NCBI GenBank assembly: GCA_009599575.1
Contig: VWND01000011.1
Span: 744,001 to 808,000 of the forward strand
DNA length: 64,000 nucleotides
Source: Blumeriella jaapii
Lineage: Eukaryota; Ascomycota; Leotiomycetes; Helotiales; Drepanopezizaceae
Direction of reading: 5' to 3'
Part shown: positions 1 to 10,564 of the stretch, piece by piece
Numbering within the stretch: the first letter of the stretch is position 1
Layout of the letters: every line of letters begins with the position of its first letter
The notes under the pieces: generated by a model
The model's database searches: none
Told to the model about the DNA's origin: nothing
Seen by the model: only the letters and a program-made list of their open reading frames with translations
Program-made: the position numbers and the translations under genes

Positions 1-448
1 TTATAAAAAAATACAAAATCCAGCGTATTTAAATCTTAGTTTATAATTCGAAAAACAACGGATCCGTTAAACGAAATGATAAATTTTTTTTCGACGGCTT
101 TTTAAAAGTTATTCGAAAAAATTATAAGCGTTAATCGCGGAAATTTTCGGAAATGCTTTTTATTATACGTATATATATATACGTTTTTATTAAAATAATT
201 TTATTTTTTATTTAATACGGCAAAAACGCTCGATTGCTTTTAAAAACAAAATGGCTTGTATAAAAGTTTTATAACGTGGTTAAAATAAAAACGAAAGCAA
301 ATTTATTAATAATAAAATCTAAATAGCTAAATTACCGCGATATAAATATAAAAAAAATAATTCTAAAAAAAAAAAATTTTAAAAAAGCGGCTAAAAAAGT
401 TTAAAATAAAATTAAAATTAAAAAAAAAACGCTAATTAAAAAAAAATT
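1..448. other. AT-rich RIP-degraded sequence, no gene seen
   Basis: Almost only A/T with scattered CG dinucleotides and homopolymer A/T runs. No reading frame, repeat or RNA signature could be recognised. The composition matches the mutated TE bodies elsewhere in the window, so it is probably an older TE relic. Confidence 0.6.
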
Positions 449-615
449 CTGATTTTGATTTACAACGTTCAGCGCGCTATTAACAAATCGGCCGATATTA
501 AACTTAATTATAAATAGCTCGGATTTTACAAAATATACAAGGCCGAATTAAATAAAAACTATTATAAGCTTACGAAACTCGATAAAACAAAACTAAAAAA
601 AACGTTCGCCGCTAA

Positions 616-743
616 TAGTGGGCTGCCTTCCCACATTTATTCTGCGGGCACTCGAATAATGTGGGGGAAAGCAAGTGTCCCACTGCATCCAAGTGTCCCA
701 TCTCAATTCATGATTTTTTACGATCGCATTTTATGTTAAAACA
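616..743 (+). repeat. Left terminal inverted repeat
   Basis: Pairs with 1846-1973 over about 128 bp; by eye I find only two differences, both transitions. Base composition is near normal over the outer 100 bp, in contrast to the mutated flanks, and a short palindrome (GTGGG...CCCAC) lies at the very end. Confidence 0.85.
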
Positions 744-1105
744 TTATTATTTAATTACGCCAAATTGAAAGGTAATAAAAGCAGGAAGCTATTTTTAGAT
801 TTTAAATTAAAATTTTCATTTTTATTAATTAAAAGTTATTAAATTATATATTTTCGTTGAAGTTTTTATTTTTAATTATCGCATTTTGTATAAAAACATT
901 ATTAACGCCAGATATTTAATTATAATAAATTGATAAATAATAAAAACAGAAAGCTATTATTAAATTATAAGTTAAAAGTTTCATTTTTATTAATTAAAAG
1001 TTTTAAAACGAAATGTTTTGTTTTCATTTGTTATTTTTTATAATCGCATTTTAAATTAAAATACTTTCAACGCCAGTTATTTAATTATAATAAACTGAAG
1101 AAAAG
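744..1105 (+). repeat. Subterminal tandem blocks of the inverted-repeat element
   Basis: A block of about 150-165 bp recurs three times on the left side, recognisable by TCGCATTTT near 725, 882 and 1045. Each is followed by ATTTAATTA...TAATAAA, an A-rich stretch and TTTCATTTTTATTAATTAAA. The right side (about 1740-1845) carries one inverted copy. The left subterminal region is therefore expanded relative to the right. Confidence 0.6.
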
Positions 1106-1845
1106 TAAGTTCAGCATGCATTCGAATAGAATTTATAAAAATTATATTAAATTCTACGTCGGAACATTCATTTTTGATTAAGTGAAAGTAATTTAAATCG
1201 TTTTTGTACGCATTTCCAATCAGAAATTATATTAATTAAACGGCTACGAATCGTACAAATATAATATACTTTTATTAAAACTAAATAAAACTTATATTTT
1301 TCTTAGCTTTTTAGCTAATTTACATATGCTTTTCAGCTTTTAAATATCGGTACAATATTTATATTCGGAAGGTAATAAACAAAAGGCAAAAGGTAAAAGA
1401 AAACCGTTAGTTTTACGAAAAGCTTTTGTTTAAGCGTATAATAAGTAAAAGAAGCTGCTTACGAGCCTTGTATTTTAAGTTGTAAAAGCAATAAAGCTGT
1501 AAAACCAAAAAAAATCGTATTAAAAATAATAAATTGCATTTTTTTAGCCGAAAATCTTAATATATAATAAAACGCGAGCTTAATAAAGCTTTTATAATTA
1601 TCGAATAGCTTATAACCGATTAAAAAGGTTAATCTGAATTATTATATAAAATATTTTAATTGCAAACAAATCTAAATAGGCTTTTTGAAAGCGAAAAAGC
1701 GAAAAAAAAATTGAAAATGCGTACAAAACACTTGTTTAAATTAGTTTTTATTAATAAAATTTAACTTTTTAATTTAAAATCTGAAAATAACTGCTTGCTT
1801 TTATTATAATTTAATTTATTGTAATTAAATATTTGGCGTTGGTGG

Positions 1846-1973
1846 TGTTTTAATATAAAATGCGATCGTAAAAAATCATGAACTGAGATGGGACACTTGG
1901 ATGCAGTGGGACACTTGCTTTCCCCCACATTATTCGAGTGCCCGCAGAATAAATGTGGGAAGGCAGCCCACTA
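1846..1973 (-). repeat. Right terminal inverted repeat
   Basis: Reverse complement of 616-743. Looser inverted similarity continues inward: GCGTACAAAACACTTG near 1716 pairs with GTTTTTGTACGC near 1200. The element could thus fold into a long stem with an unpaired loop of roughly 500 bases. Confidence 0.85.
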
Positions 1974-2111
1974 TTAACCGGTTAAAACGATTTTACAAAA
2001 AAAACCAATAAATTTACTTTTTAAATTCTGATTTAAATAACAATTCCGATTTTAGCGAATCCGACGACGATTCAAATCAAAGCGATTATATTCCTAAAAA
2101 AAAAAACCTTT

Positions 2112-2859
2112 TGAAAAAGTTTAAAAACAGCCGAACGATAATTCCGATGCTAAAAGCATAATTTAAATCGTAATTTCATTTTTAACCGAAAAAGAAAAAA
2201 GTGTATATAAAATTATTTACTAATTGTTTTATTATTTTTATTATCTATTGTTTTTTTTTTATTATATGCTGTTTTATTGTTTTTATTTTGCTTGCTTATA
2301 TATAATCTAATTATTTTATTTTAAATATATTATTTATTTTCAAAAAAAAAATTTTATATTATTTAAAATATTTATTATACTTTTTTTTGTTTAATTATAT
2401 TTTTATTTACTAAAACAAAAGCTTTGTATATATTTAAGCCGCATATATAATATATTATATTACTCGTATATTCTACGAAAATTATTTTTTATATATTTTA
2501 TTATTTGCTACTTTTTGCATTATTTACTTTTTTCGTTATTTTAAACGAATGCTTATTTAAATAATTATAATTTATTAAAAAAACAGCATACGGATTTTCG
2601 TAACTTTTAAATACAAATATTTTATAATCCCCGTACTTTTTTTTAATTATTTTTTAATAAATATAATATACTTTTTTTAATTAATAAATTTATCGATATT
2701 ATATCGTTTTTTAAATAAAACGTTGCTAAATTTAGCAAATTTATTTTTAATTTATTTTAAAACGAAACTATTATACGTAATTTTCCGAATTTAAACAAAT
2801 ATATAATACTGCTATTTTAAATTAATAAGCTGCTTTCGTAAAAACATTTATAAAATAAT
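2112..2859. other. AT-rich sequence without recognisable gene
   Basis: Long A/T runs and TATA-type repeats with few CG sites. Stops occur in all frames at high density. I see no gene, RNA or repeat boundary. It separates two decayed plus-strand frames and could be the non-coding part of the same relic. Confidence 0.5.
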
Positions 2860-5800
2860 TCGATATAATAACTGAAAACGTTAACGAATTTTTATTCGAT
2901 TACGAAAATTTCGTTAAAGCTGAATTCGTTCGCAAAAGCTTTAATTACGATAAGTTTTTGCTAAATTACAATAACGTTTCAAAAGCTTTCGCCGAAGCAA
3001 AAAAAATTCGAAATAACAAAAAAAAAGTAATAAACCGAGTTTTACGCTTTTTATTAAATTAACGAAAAAAAAATATTTAAAAATACGTTTTTAACAAAAT
3101 TACCGGTATTATTTTATTTCGGCATTTCGCTCGCTTTTTCGAAATTATTATTTTTACGAAAAAAAAAAGTTTAAATATTAAACGCTTAAATTTTTAAAAC
3201 GTAAGTTTTAAAAATTAATAATTTAAAAGCCCGCAGATTTATAAGCTTTTTTACAGCCGTTTACAAACTGATCGACGACGCTATACAATTATTAAAAAGA
3301 ATTTTAATCGGCTACGAAATCTTAAATCTGATTTTTTTTTAAAGCAAAAAACTAAGCGTCGCCAAATACGGCATTTTTATATTAAAAGAAAAAAACGACG
3401 CTATTTCGATATTTCAAATTTACGACGACGAAAAACGAAAAAACTAATATTATTCTCGTTTAATTCGAAAAAACATACGCGGTAGCAATTAATATTTTTA
3501 AAACAGTTAAAACAATTCGACGATTTTTATTTTTAATTATCGAAAACGAATTCGAAAACGAAATTAAAAACGTAATAGCAAATAATCGATTATTCGAATA
3601 CAAAAAATTTATTATATTTGTAAAAACGATTCCGAAAAAAATAAAAATAAAAAACGCAAAAAAGCGCGCCGATATTTCCGAAATTCTTTTTATTCGAAAA
3701 AAAAAAACTATTCCCGTCGCTAGCAAAAAAAGCATCGCAAATAAAAACAACCGGAAATCGACGCCGAATTATAATTTTTAAGCTAATTAACAAAAAACGC
3801 GACGATTTTATAAAATCAGATTTAAAAAACTCCGGCATTTCGAAAAAAAAAACTTAAACGATTTTAAATTTGATTTTTCGAAACTAAATACGCAAATATT
3901 AAAAACGCTTGCTGCGTTTAAAAACGTCGTATTATTATCGCTAATATTTTAAATTTTAATAAAAATATTTAAGATTTCGATTATTGCACGATTCGACCGA
4001 AAAAATTTAAAAAAAAATATCGAAGTTATCGCGGAAAAAATTATATAAAAAGCACAAAATCAAATTATTTTGCTTAAAACTTTCGTTTTCGACGACGTTA
4101 CGATTTAAAAATTTTATTTCGATATTTTTATATAAAAATTAAATAAATCTGTCAGCTTTTTCTTTTTTGCTTCGAACGAAAACTAAACCAAGTTTTTTTC
4201 GGAAAATTGCAAATATAATACGCTAAAGCAAATAAATTTTTTTTTTAAAAATAATAATTCGTTTTTGCTCGAGCTTTTTTTCGTTGAGAAACTTTGATTT
4301 TTTAATTTCGTTTTTACGAATAATATTAACGTTAAAAAAAACGGTAAATTTTATTATTTCTACGTGCGCTGTTACGCGGCGTATTACGATTTGATTACAA
4401 AAAAAGTCGACGTTATCGGCTTCGCTAATCGATTCGCTGCTATCAGAAATTCGGATTACGACGTATTCGAAATTAATTTTAATAATTAATTTATATTCCG
4501 ACGAAAAACTGCGAAAATTATTAAAACGCGTGCTAAAGCTTATTTAAGCTACGTAAATTTCAAAACAGATTTTAAAGTTTTTAGCGCGATTATAAAGCTC
4601 GATTAAAACAAAAAAAATAAAAGCAACGAGTATTTTTAAAAATCGATTTTTTTAGCTTTTCGACCGAAAATATATTTTAAAATCTATTTAAACTAAATTG
4701 CGAATTCGTTAATTACGTAAAATCGTATAACGAAAAAAACAAATTACTGCTGCATTTTATAAAAAAAAAAGTAATTATATATAAATATTATTTCCGATTA
4801 ATTAAAACCTAAAAAGCGCCTACAGCTTTTTTCGCTAATATGCTTTACAGTTTTATTTAATAAATTTTGAAAATGCATTCCGGCCTTTATTTCGCTGTTT
4901 TAATTATTCGGAATTTTAAAAACTGCTGCTTCGTGGCATATTCTAACGTTCCGATCGTTTTAAATCTCGCTGGTTCCGATCGTATTATAATTATAAAATT
5001 CGATATCGCCGATTTTTAGAAAAAAAAAAAAATCGAAAACTTTATCGACGTTATTTTCGATTATTACGTTCTGCTTGTATTCGCATATAACTCGAAAATA
5101 ATCGAAGTTTTTTTGCAATTATATTACGACGCTAAGCTAATTAAAACTATTTAAAAAAGCCCAGCTTTTTCGTATTTTAGCGCGTTTAAAGCAATGGCTT
5201 TAGCTATTTTATCGGATTACGAAACCGAAGACTACGAAATAAAAAATAAAATAACTTTTGTCAGTTTTTCGATTAAGCAAAAAGTTTTCGTTAAATTTAA
5301 AACCTAAAAAATCGACGGCGCGATGCTGATTTATTCGAACAATTATACGACGTAAAAATACAGAAATTACTTCGAAAACGACGCTCCGATAAACAATCTG
5401 ATACTATTTATTTTGCGACGAAAGCAATTATAGCATTTTCGATAATTTCGATTGTAAACGATTATTTCCGAATTATTTCGTAAAATAGTTTTTTTTACAA
5501 GTTTCGAAGCTTTTTCAAAAGCATTCGTCGATAAATAATCGTAATCCGACCTATTAATTTTACGCGAAGCAAAAGCGTTAATCGGTTTTAATTACAACGA
5601 ATTAATCGATTATTTTTACGATTTTAATATAAAACTTTTCAGCGCTTTTTGCAAAGCGTAAAATCACGTTTAAAAATAAAAATTTATTATCTACGGAAAA
5701 AAGTCGTAAAAAGCATCCGTCGCGACGATATTTAATAATATTATCGACGAAAAAGCTATTAAAACGTTCGTAAATTAAAACGATATCTCGATTAATATTT

Positions 5801-5890
5801 TATCGAACCATTTTTTAAAAAAGCAAAATAAACAAAATAATTTAAACGATAAGCGAAACGCTATTTTTCCGCAGAAATTAATAGTAAAAA
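2860..5890 (+). pseudogene. Large unidentified decayed coding region
   Basis: Several long plus-strand segments translate into protein-like sequence broken by stops and frame changes. Observed pieces include NEFLFDYENFVKAEFVRKSF (about 2880-2940), IDDAIQLLKRILIGYEIL (about 3270-3325), GFANRFAAIRNSDYDVFEI (about 4420-4475), YSNVPIVLNLAGSDRIIII (about 4940-4995) and LREAKALIGFNYNELIDYF (about 5560-5615). Together they imply a protein approaching 1000 residues. No reverse transcriptase, integrase or classical transposase motif could be recognised. The stop pattern (Trp, Gln and Arg codons turned to stops) fits RIP. It is most likely a large TE-encoded protein, but the family is unknown to me. 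Confidence 0.45.
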
Positions 5891-6324
5891 GGCCAAAAAC
5901 GGATTAGAAAACTAAAAAAGCGTAGGATTAAAAAGTTCGATTTGTAATTAATTGGTTTTTAAATCATATAAGATAGATTAGATTGCATTTATTAAAGTTA
6001 CGTTTTTTTGATTGTAATTAGAAACGATTACGTATATTATTTAAAATAAAATATAAAACGGTAATACTTTGTATTAATAAAAGTTAGTAGTTTTAGCTAT
6101 AATTAAGGCATAAACTTTTCCGAAATCCTTTGCCACTGATTACTTTCAACAGGTATAAAAGCAAAACACCCCTTTAGATAGTACCATAAATACGCAGTTT
6201 AATTCATATTTTTACTTATTTTTTTTTTCTTTTTTCAGTCTTTTCTAGGGATTTCCTAGACTATTTTACCTACCGATATGTGGCCGTATCAGTCTGGTTT
6301 TCCTACCTACTTTTACATCGGGCC
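5891..6324. other. Less-mutated spacer with TATA-like site and small palindrome
   Basis: From about 6110 to 6324 CpA and TpG are retained, unlike both sides. A TATA-like GGTATAAAAGC lies at 6154 and a palindrome TCTAGGGATTTCCTAGA near 6243. The frame starting ATGTGGCCGTATCAG at about 6279 closes after 22 codons, so no gene is claimed. At about 6325 it abuts the broken RNase H of GypC copy 2. The piece may be the end of another element or unique host DNA. Confidence 0.4.
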
Positions 6325-7470
6325 GAAAAGTTTTTTATTATTATAAACTATTTTAAAACGCGGTGATCGGTATATATATGTACGTTTTTTTAAACGCTTA
6401 ATAGCTCCGGCTTATAATTTTAAAAAAGCGAAAAATAGCGAAAAGCTTTTTGTCGTAAATCGGATAATTAAGCTCGGCGTCGATTATAATTTAAAAAAAA
6501 AAACCGACCGGATAATAAAAATTATTTTTTTATAATTGCGATAATACGCTAATTATTATTTTATTAGAAAAGTCGGTTTTCAGGCGCGTTTGCTTATAAA
6601 AGTCGTAATAGCATAAAATAAAAGCATTTAGCAAAGTTTTGCGCAATGCTTTTTATACGTTTTTCTGCTTTTTTTCGAATACGAAAAAAACGTTTTTATT
6701 TGTAAAAACAGTAAAAAGGCGGCAAATGCGGCTGTAACCGGCTATAAAACGTTTGTAAAAATTGCAAAAGCTTAAAAAGCTTTGCACGCTTCGTATATTC
6801 GCTGCATATTATTAATTTTTAATAATAGCGATTCCGGATTTATTTTAATATTTTAAATACTAATAACGAAATTTAAAAATTTAGTTTTCGTAATATTAAA
6901 TTCGCATTTTTTAATATCAGCTTTTAAATCGTATTTTCTTAGAATCGATAAAATCTTTTCAACGTAAATTTTATATTTTAAATTATTCGCGGAATAAATA
7001 AAAATATCGTTAAAATACGCCGAGCAGAAATCATTTAAATATTTTATAAAAATATTATTAATAAAACGTTGAAATATAACGGGCTTATTAATAAAGCCGA
7101 ACGAAAAGATTTTATATTTATATATGCCGTATCGAATACGAAAACTAATTAGTTTTTTAAATTTTTCGAATATCCGAATTCGATTAAATACTTATTAAAT
7201 ATCAATTTTCGTAAATATTTTAGTTTTAATAATTCGCGCCAGCATTTCGTTAATTAAAAGCAAAAAATAACAATTTTTTTTCGTAAGATCGTTAAATTTA
7301 CGGTAATCGCGATATATAAACGTATAAAGCCGTCTGACTTTTTAATAAATAAAATCGGAGCGGCGAAAAAAGTATTAAAAAATTTAATAAAACTTTTGTA
7401 CAAATTATCGAAAATATAACTTTTGATTTTTATAAGCTGCTTATTCGTAAAGCGTTTAAATAATTTTATA
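6325..7470 (-). pseudogene. Ty3/Gypsy reverse transcriptase and RNase H relic (GypC copy 2)
   Basis: Minus-strand translation shows the N-terminal RT core near 7350 (KSDGFIRLYIDYRKFND), the thumb-side FINKPVIFQRFINNIFIKYL near 7080, and the catalytic box as AYFNDIFIYS near 7020. In the last, the first Asp of the usual Y-x-D-D has become Asn. Downstream, ADIKKCEFNITKTKFLNFVI fits the RT C-terminus. RNase H is seen as AELNYPIYDKKLFAIFR (about 6440-6490) and YIYTDHRVLK (about 6350-6380), after which similarity ends. The enzyme would have copied the element RNA into DNA in cytoplasmic particles. It is dead through stops, a lost catalytic Asp and truncation. Confidence 0.85.
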
Positions 7471-8639
7471 AAAAGCGTATTTTCCGTGGCAAAATATATT
7501 TTGTAATTTATACCGAAGCGGCGGAAACCGAATTTGTCGCTTTTTTGCTTATAAAAAAGTTTTTCGAATTTCGAATATTAGGCTGGAAAAAGCTTTTTTA
7601 TAAAAACTACGTTATCGTTATATTTGGCTTGTAAAGCGTCGGGAACGGAAATGCTTTTTATTGCCGCGAGCTATATGATTTTTTCGATTCGGCGATTTTC
7701 GCACGGCGAAAACGTTTTTTATTTATATTATATACAAAAGCAATAAACGTATAATCGTTAAATAATAGTAATCTTTTTTTTTTTTGCGGTTCGCATTCGT
7801 TTTTCGTAACGTATTTATAAAGCGCTAAATGCAAAAGCGAAAATACAGCTGATATTACAATTAAAAATAAAAAAAATAATAATTGGCCCGGTTAAAAAAA
7901 CCGGCTTGGTCGGTTTAGAACTGCTAATAAAAAACTTTTTTATTTTATGCAAACTGCTTTTGAGATTTCGTATAAACGTAAAAGATTTACTAATTTTAAA
8001 ACTTAAATAAGTTTTTTTAATCGTCGTAAAAATATTGATAGAAATATATAAAGCTTTTATTACGCTATTTCGTTTGTTTATATTTTTTTAATATATGCGA
8101 TTAAGCATTTTAAACTTTTTTCGCTAATTAAAATCGACGAATAATTGCTCGTTAAAATAAAAAATAACAGGCATATCGGATGGCTATTTTATTTTGTTTT
8201 TTTTTTAGTTATACGTTTGTTTTAAATCGTAATATTATAAAAATTTACGATTAATAAAAACGTCGATAAAACTTAGGTTTATAATTAAAAAAGAAAAATT
8301 TATACGACGTCGGTTAATCGTAAAAAAAAAAAATAATAAAAAAAATAAGCTTTTTCGGCTCGCTATTATAGCCGATGGGTATAATAAGTTTATACAGCAG
8401 AATAAAATTTATTTCGAAACGTTAAAAAAATTAATACGCTAAAAAAGTTTTAATCGCATCGAAAATATTAGTTTCGCTATCGATATATATAAATGTTTTA
8501 ATATATGATTTATTACGTGCTAATTTTATAAAAACTAAAAACTGTCGCTTTTTTATTAAAAAGCGCTGATTAAATTTCAAATTTTTTTATAAATCGAATT
8601 TTTTGCTATAATAAAAGCTTTTGCCACGGCTTAAAAGTT

Positions 8640-10010
8640 TTTTAATAAATCGTTTTGCTTTTCGTCGATAGCTATTTCGGCGATTTTGCGATTAAGCTTA
8701 GCATCGAAGCAAACGTTTGCGAAATGGCCGGGCTTGCCGCAATTGTAATAAGCGCCGAAAAAACGCGCAGCCAAACGAAAAAAACCGGAAATAACAGAAA
8801 TAATAGTTATACGTTTGTAAAAAATTTTATTAAAAAAAAAATCCGTACGAATAAAAAAATTAAAAAAATTAAACGTTATAAAGCTTTAAAAATACCGGAA
8901 GTACGCTTAGAATTTTAATTAGCAAAAATTATAGCAACGAAAAAATAATTTATACGACGGATAAAAATTATTTTTTCAGCTCGGATATTGCGTAATTTTT
9001 TATTCGCAACGGCTAAAAACTCGTTCAAAGCAATATAATTTTTATTTATTTTATATTTTTTTATTCGAAAATCGTATTTGAAAATAAAAATGATTTTTTC
9101 GCATATGTTTTTAAACCAACGGTTTTTTTGCAATTTTGCTAATAATTACGTAACGAATAAATAAAAAACGAAAGTTATTATAAATCTGACCGTTGTTTAT
9201 ATAAAACTTATTATATTGCAATTTGGCAAACTAAACGCGATTATAATTAAAAAAGCGCTGATTAAAAATGCGAAAACGTTTCGGGCCGATTGGGCTTAAT
9301 TATAAAATTCGAGATTCAAATACTTTAAAATAATAGTTTTTGCTTTTCCAATGGTGTATTTAAAATATCTTTTGGCTTGATTTATATTTTATATAATATT
9401 TTTTAAATATTTTTTAAATCTTTTTTAATAAAAAGTTTTATATTTATTTTTTATGCGTTATATTTAACTTTTTTTTAATAGTCGTTAAAAGCGTAGCGAA
9501 AGTATTTAATTTTAAATAATTCGATTCGAAAAATAGCTAAATCGAAAACGAAAAGATAATATTCGAAAATTAATTAAAAATCCGCCGTAAAAGCGCGCGA
9601 AGCTCGGAATAAAAAAAAAGCGTCGCGGACGATATTAACGGAAAAAGTTGAAAAGCGAGCGGCGGCAATAGCTTAAGCGATTATTTAAGCGATTTGAAAT
9701 TGCTGGGCCGTAGTAAATCTTTCAGCGTTGGCCGATATATTAAATAATCGGTTTGAAAATATTCGTCGGTTTAAAAGTATTAAAATATTAGCGTCGTATA
9801 ATTCGATTTTAAATTCGATAATAAAGCGAAAAGATTTAATAAATAATTATGATTCGGTAAAAAAATCGTAGAATAAAAACTCGTTTTTAAAATCGTCGAA
9901 AAAGTTTGAAACGAATAGAAATTCGAAAGCGCCAAAAGCAAAAGCAGAAAGTGGAAATGCTGATTCGAAGCCGAATCGTACGGATTGCGTTCGTTTTCGG
10001 GTGCCGCGTC
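8640..10010 (-). pseudogene. Ty3/Gypsy gag relic with CCHC zinc knuckle (GypC copy 2)
   Basis: On the minus strand near 8765-8715 the frame reads YYNCGKPGHFANVC, a retroviral-type CCHC knuckle whose first Cys is now Tyr. It is followed by LNRKIAEIAIDEKQND. Upstream, 9133-8915 stays open and includes YIALNEFLAVANKKLRNIRA, equivalent to part of the capsid region of GypC copy 1. A further open stretch at about 10010-9560 includes FTTAQQFQIA and probably represents the N-terminal gag. Gag forms the particle shell and the knuckle binds element RNA. The copy is interrupted by stops and cannot make a full protein. Confidence 0.75.
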
Positions 10011-10266
10011 GACTTATAAAAAAAGCATAAAATGTATTATAATATTAGAAAAAAACGATTCGAATTGCAAAAGCAGATCGAATTAATAAAAAAGAAAAAC
10101 TTCAGCTTTTTCTGAAAACAAAATCAATAAAAAAAAGTTTTAATTAAAGCATCGATAAATAAACGTCGGTACGAACGGCCTGAAAAAAGTTCGAATTACA
10201 AAAGCAAATCGAGTTTTTAATCGTGGATATAAAACTTTCCAACGAAAGTTGTTTAATCTTTTTTTA

Positions 10267-10564
10267 TATTACAGCTAGCTTAAAAGTAATCAAAAGAGTG
10301 ATATGGACCAAAAGGTATGCATATAAATTAAAAGAAAAACACCGAGCTAGAATGCTCTAAGTCGCGAATTTTATATACAATAGATTGCGCTTGTGGATCA
10401 CGTGATTTAGCGCGAGGCCTAATGGCCGAGGTGGTCCGTGCCCAAACCTTAATCCAACACCACCAGCAATCATACCACTGGCAACCATACCACTGGCAAT
10501 TATACCACTGGCAACTACCACTAGCAACTACCACTAGCAACTACCAGTAGCCAGGATCGTAACA
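10267..10564 (-). repeat. Solo LTR of the Dwf family, inverted, diverged
   Basis: The right end, CCAGGATCGTAACA, is the reverse complement of the Dwf LTR start TGTTACGATCCTGG. The left end, TATTACAGCTAGCTTAA, matches the reverse complement of the Dwf LTR end. The GGCAATTACCACT-type subrepeats are expanded here to about six (10465-10545) against about four in the array LTRs. The middle (10330-10430) is largely different. No 5-bp target duplication is visible (TTTTA against GTATG), so it may be a recombined or older copy. A reverse frame across it is not considered coding. Confidence 0.75.

Larger units (their letters stand above)
616..1973. mobile_element. Non-coding element with long terminal inverted repeats
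   Basis: Bounded by near-identical inverted repeats (616-743 and 1846-1973), each beginning TAGTGGGCTGCC at its outer end. If the element proper is 618-1971, it is flanked by the dinucleotide TA, as for Tc1/mariner/Fot1-type insertion. The outer TAGTG would also suit hAT ends, but no 8-bp target duplication is visible (GCCGCTAA against TTAACCGG). The interior is AT-rich, holds repeated subterminal blocks, and has no open frame of useful length. It is best seen as a non-autonomous MITE-like element mobilised in trans. No second copy was found in the window. Confidence 0.75.
449..2111 (+). pseudogene. Unidentified decayed ORF split by an inverted-repeat element
   Basis: One frame is open from 449 to 615 with a single stop. 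After removal of the 616-1973 element plus one TA it continues in the same frame, again with one stop, from 1974 to about 2111. The upstream part includes the observed stretch KAELNKNYYKLTKLDKTK. The downstream part ends in a run of acidic and polar residues, SDFSESDDDSNQSDYIP. Frame agreement on both sides supports 449-615 and 1974-2111 being one original coding segment. An acidic, Ser/Asn-rich end suggests a C-terminal tail. I do not recognise the family; a transposase or other TE protein is likely given the surroundings. The start and true end are not visible. Confidence 0.4.
6325..10266 (-). mobile_element. GypC copy 2: truncated Ty3/Gypsy retrotransposon
   Basis: Reading from the right on the minus strand gives gag with a zinc knuckle, then reverse transcriptase, then RNase H, which stops abruptly near 6325. 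Integrase, chromodomain and both LTRs are missing. The gag sequence around and after the zinc knuckle matches GypC copy 1 (25240-30698), for example LNRKIAEIAID here against LNKKIAELTIN there. All frames carry many stops. The left break adjoins a less-mutated spacer and the right end abuts an inverted solo Dwf LTR. Confidence 0.85.

Noticed and set aside
616..1973. CACTA or hAT assignment of the inverted-repeat element
   Set aside because: The outer end is TAGTGGG (inward), not CACTA; no 8-bp duplication for hAT. Left unclassified.
6279..6347. Short frame starting ATGTGGCCGTATCAG after a TATA-like site
   Set aside because: Closes after 22 codons and runs into the mutated RNase H relic; no evidence of a gene.
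8655..8918. 87-codon plus-strand frame
   Set aside because: It is antisense to the gag zinc knuckle of GypC copy 2, which is the recognisable coding strand.
10328..10540. 70-codon minus-strand frame with repeated CQWYNCQWYG
   Set aside because: Translation of LTR subrepeats in the solo Dwf LTR.
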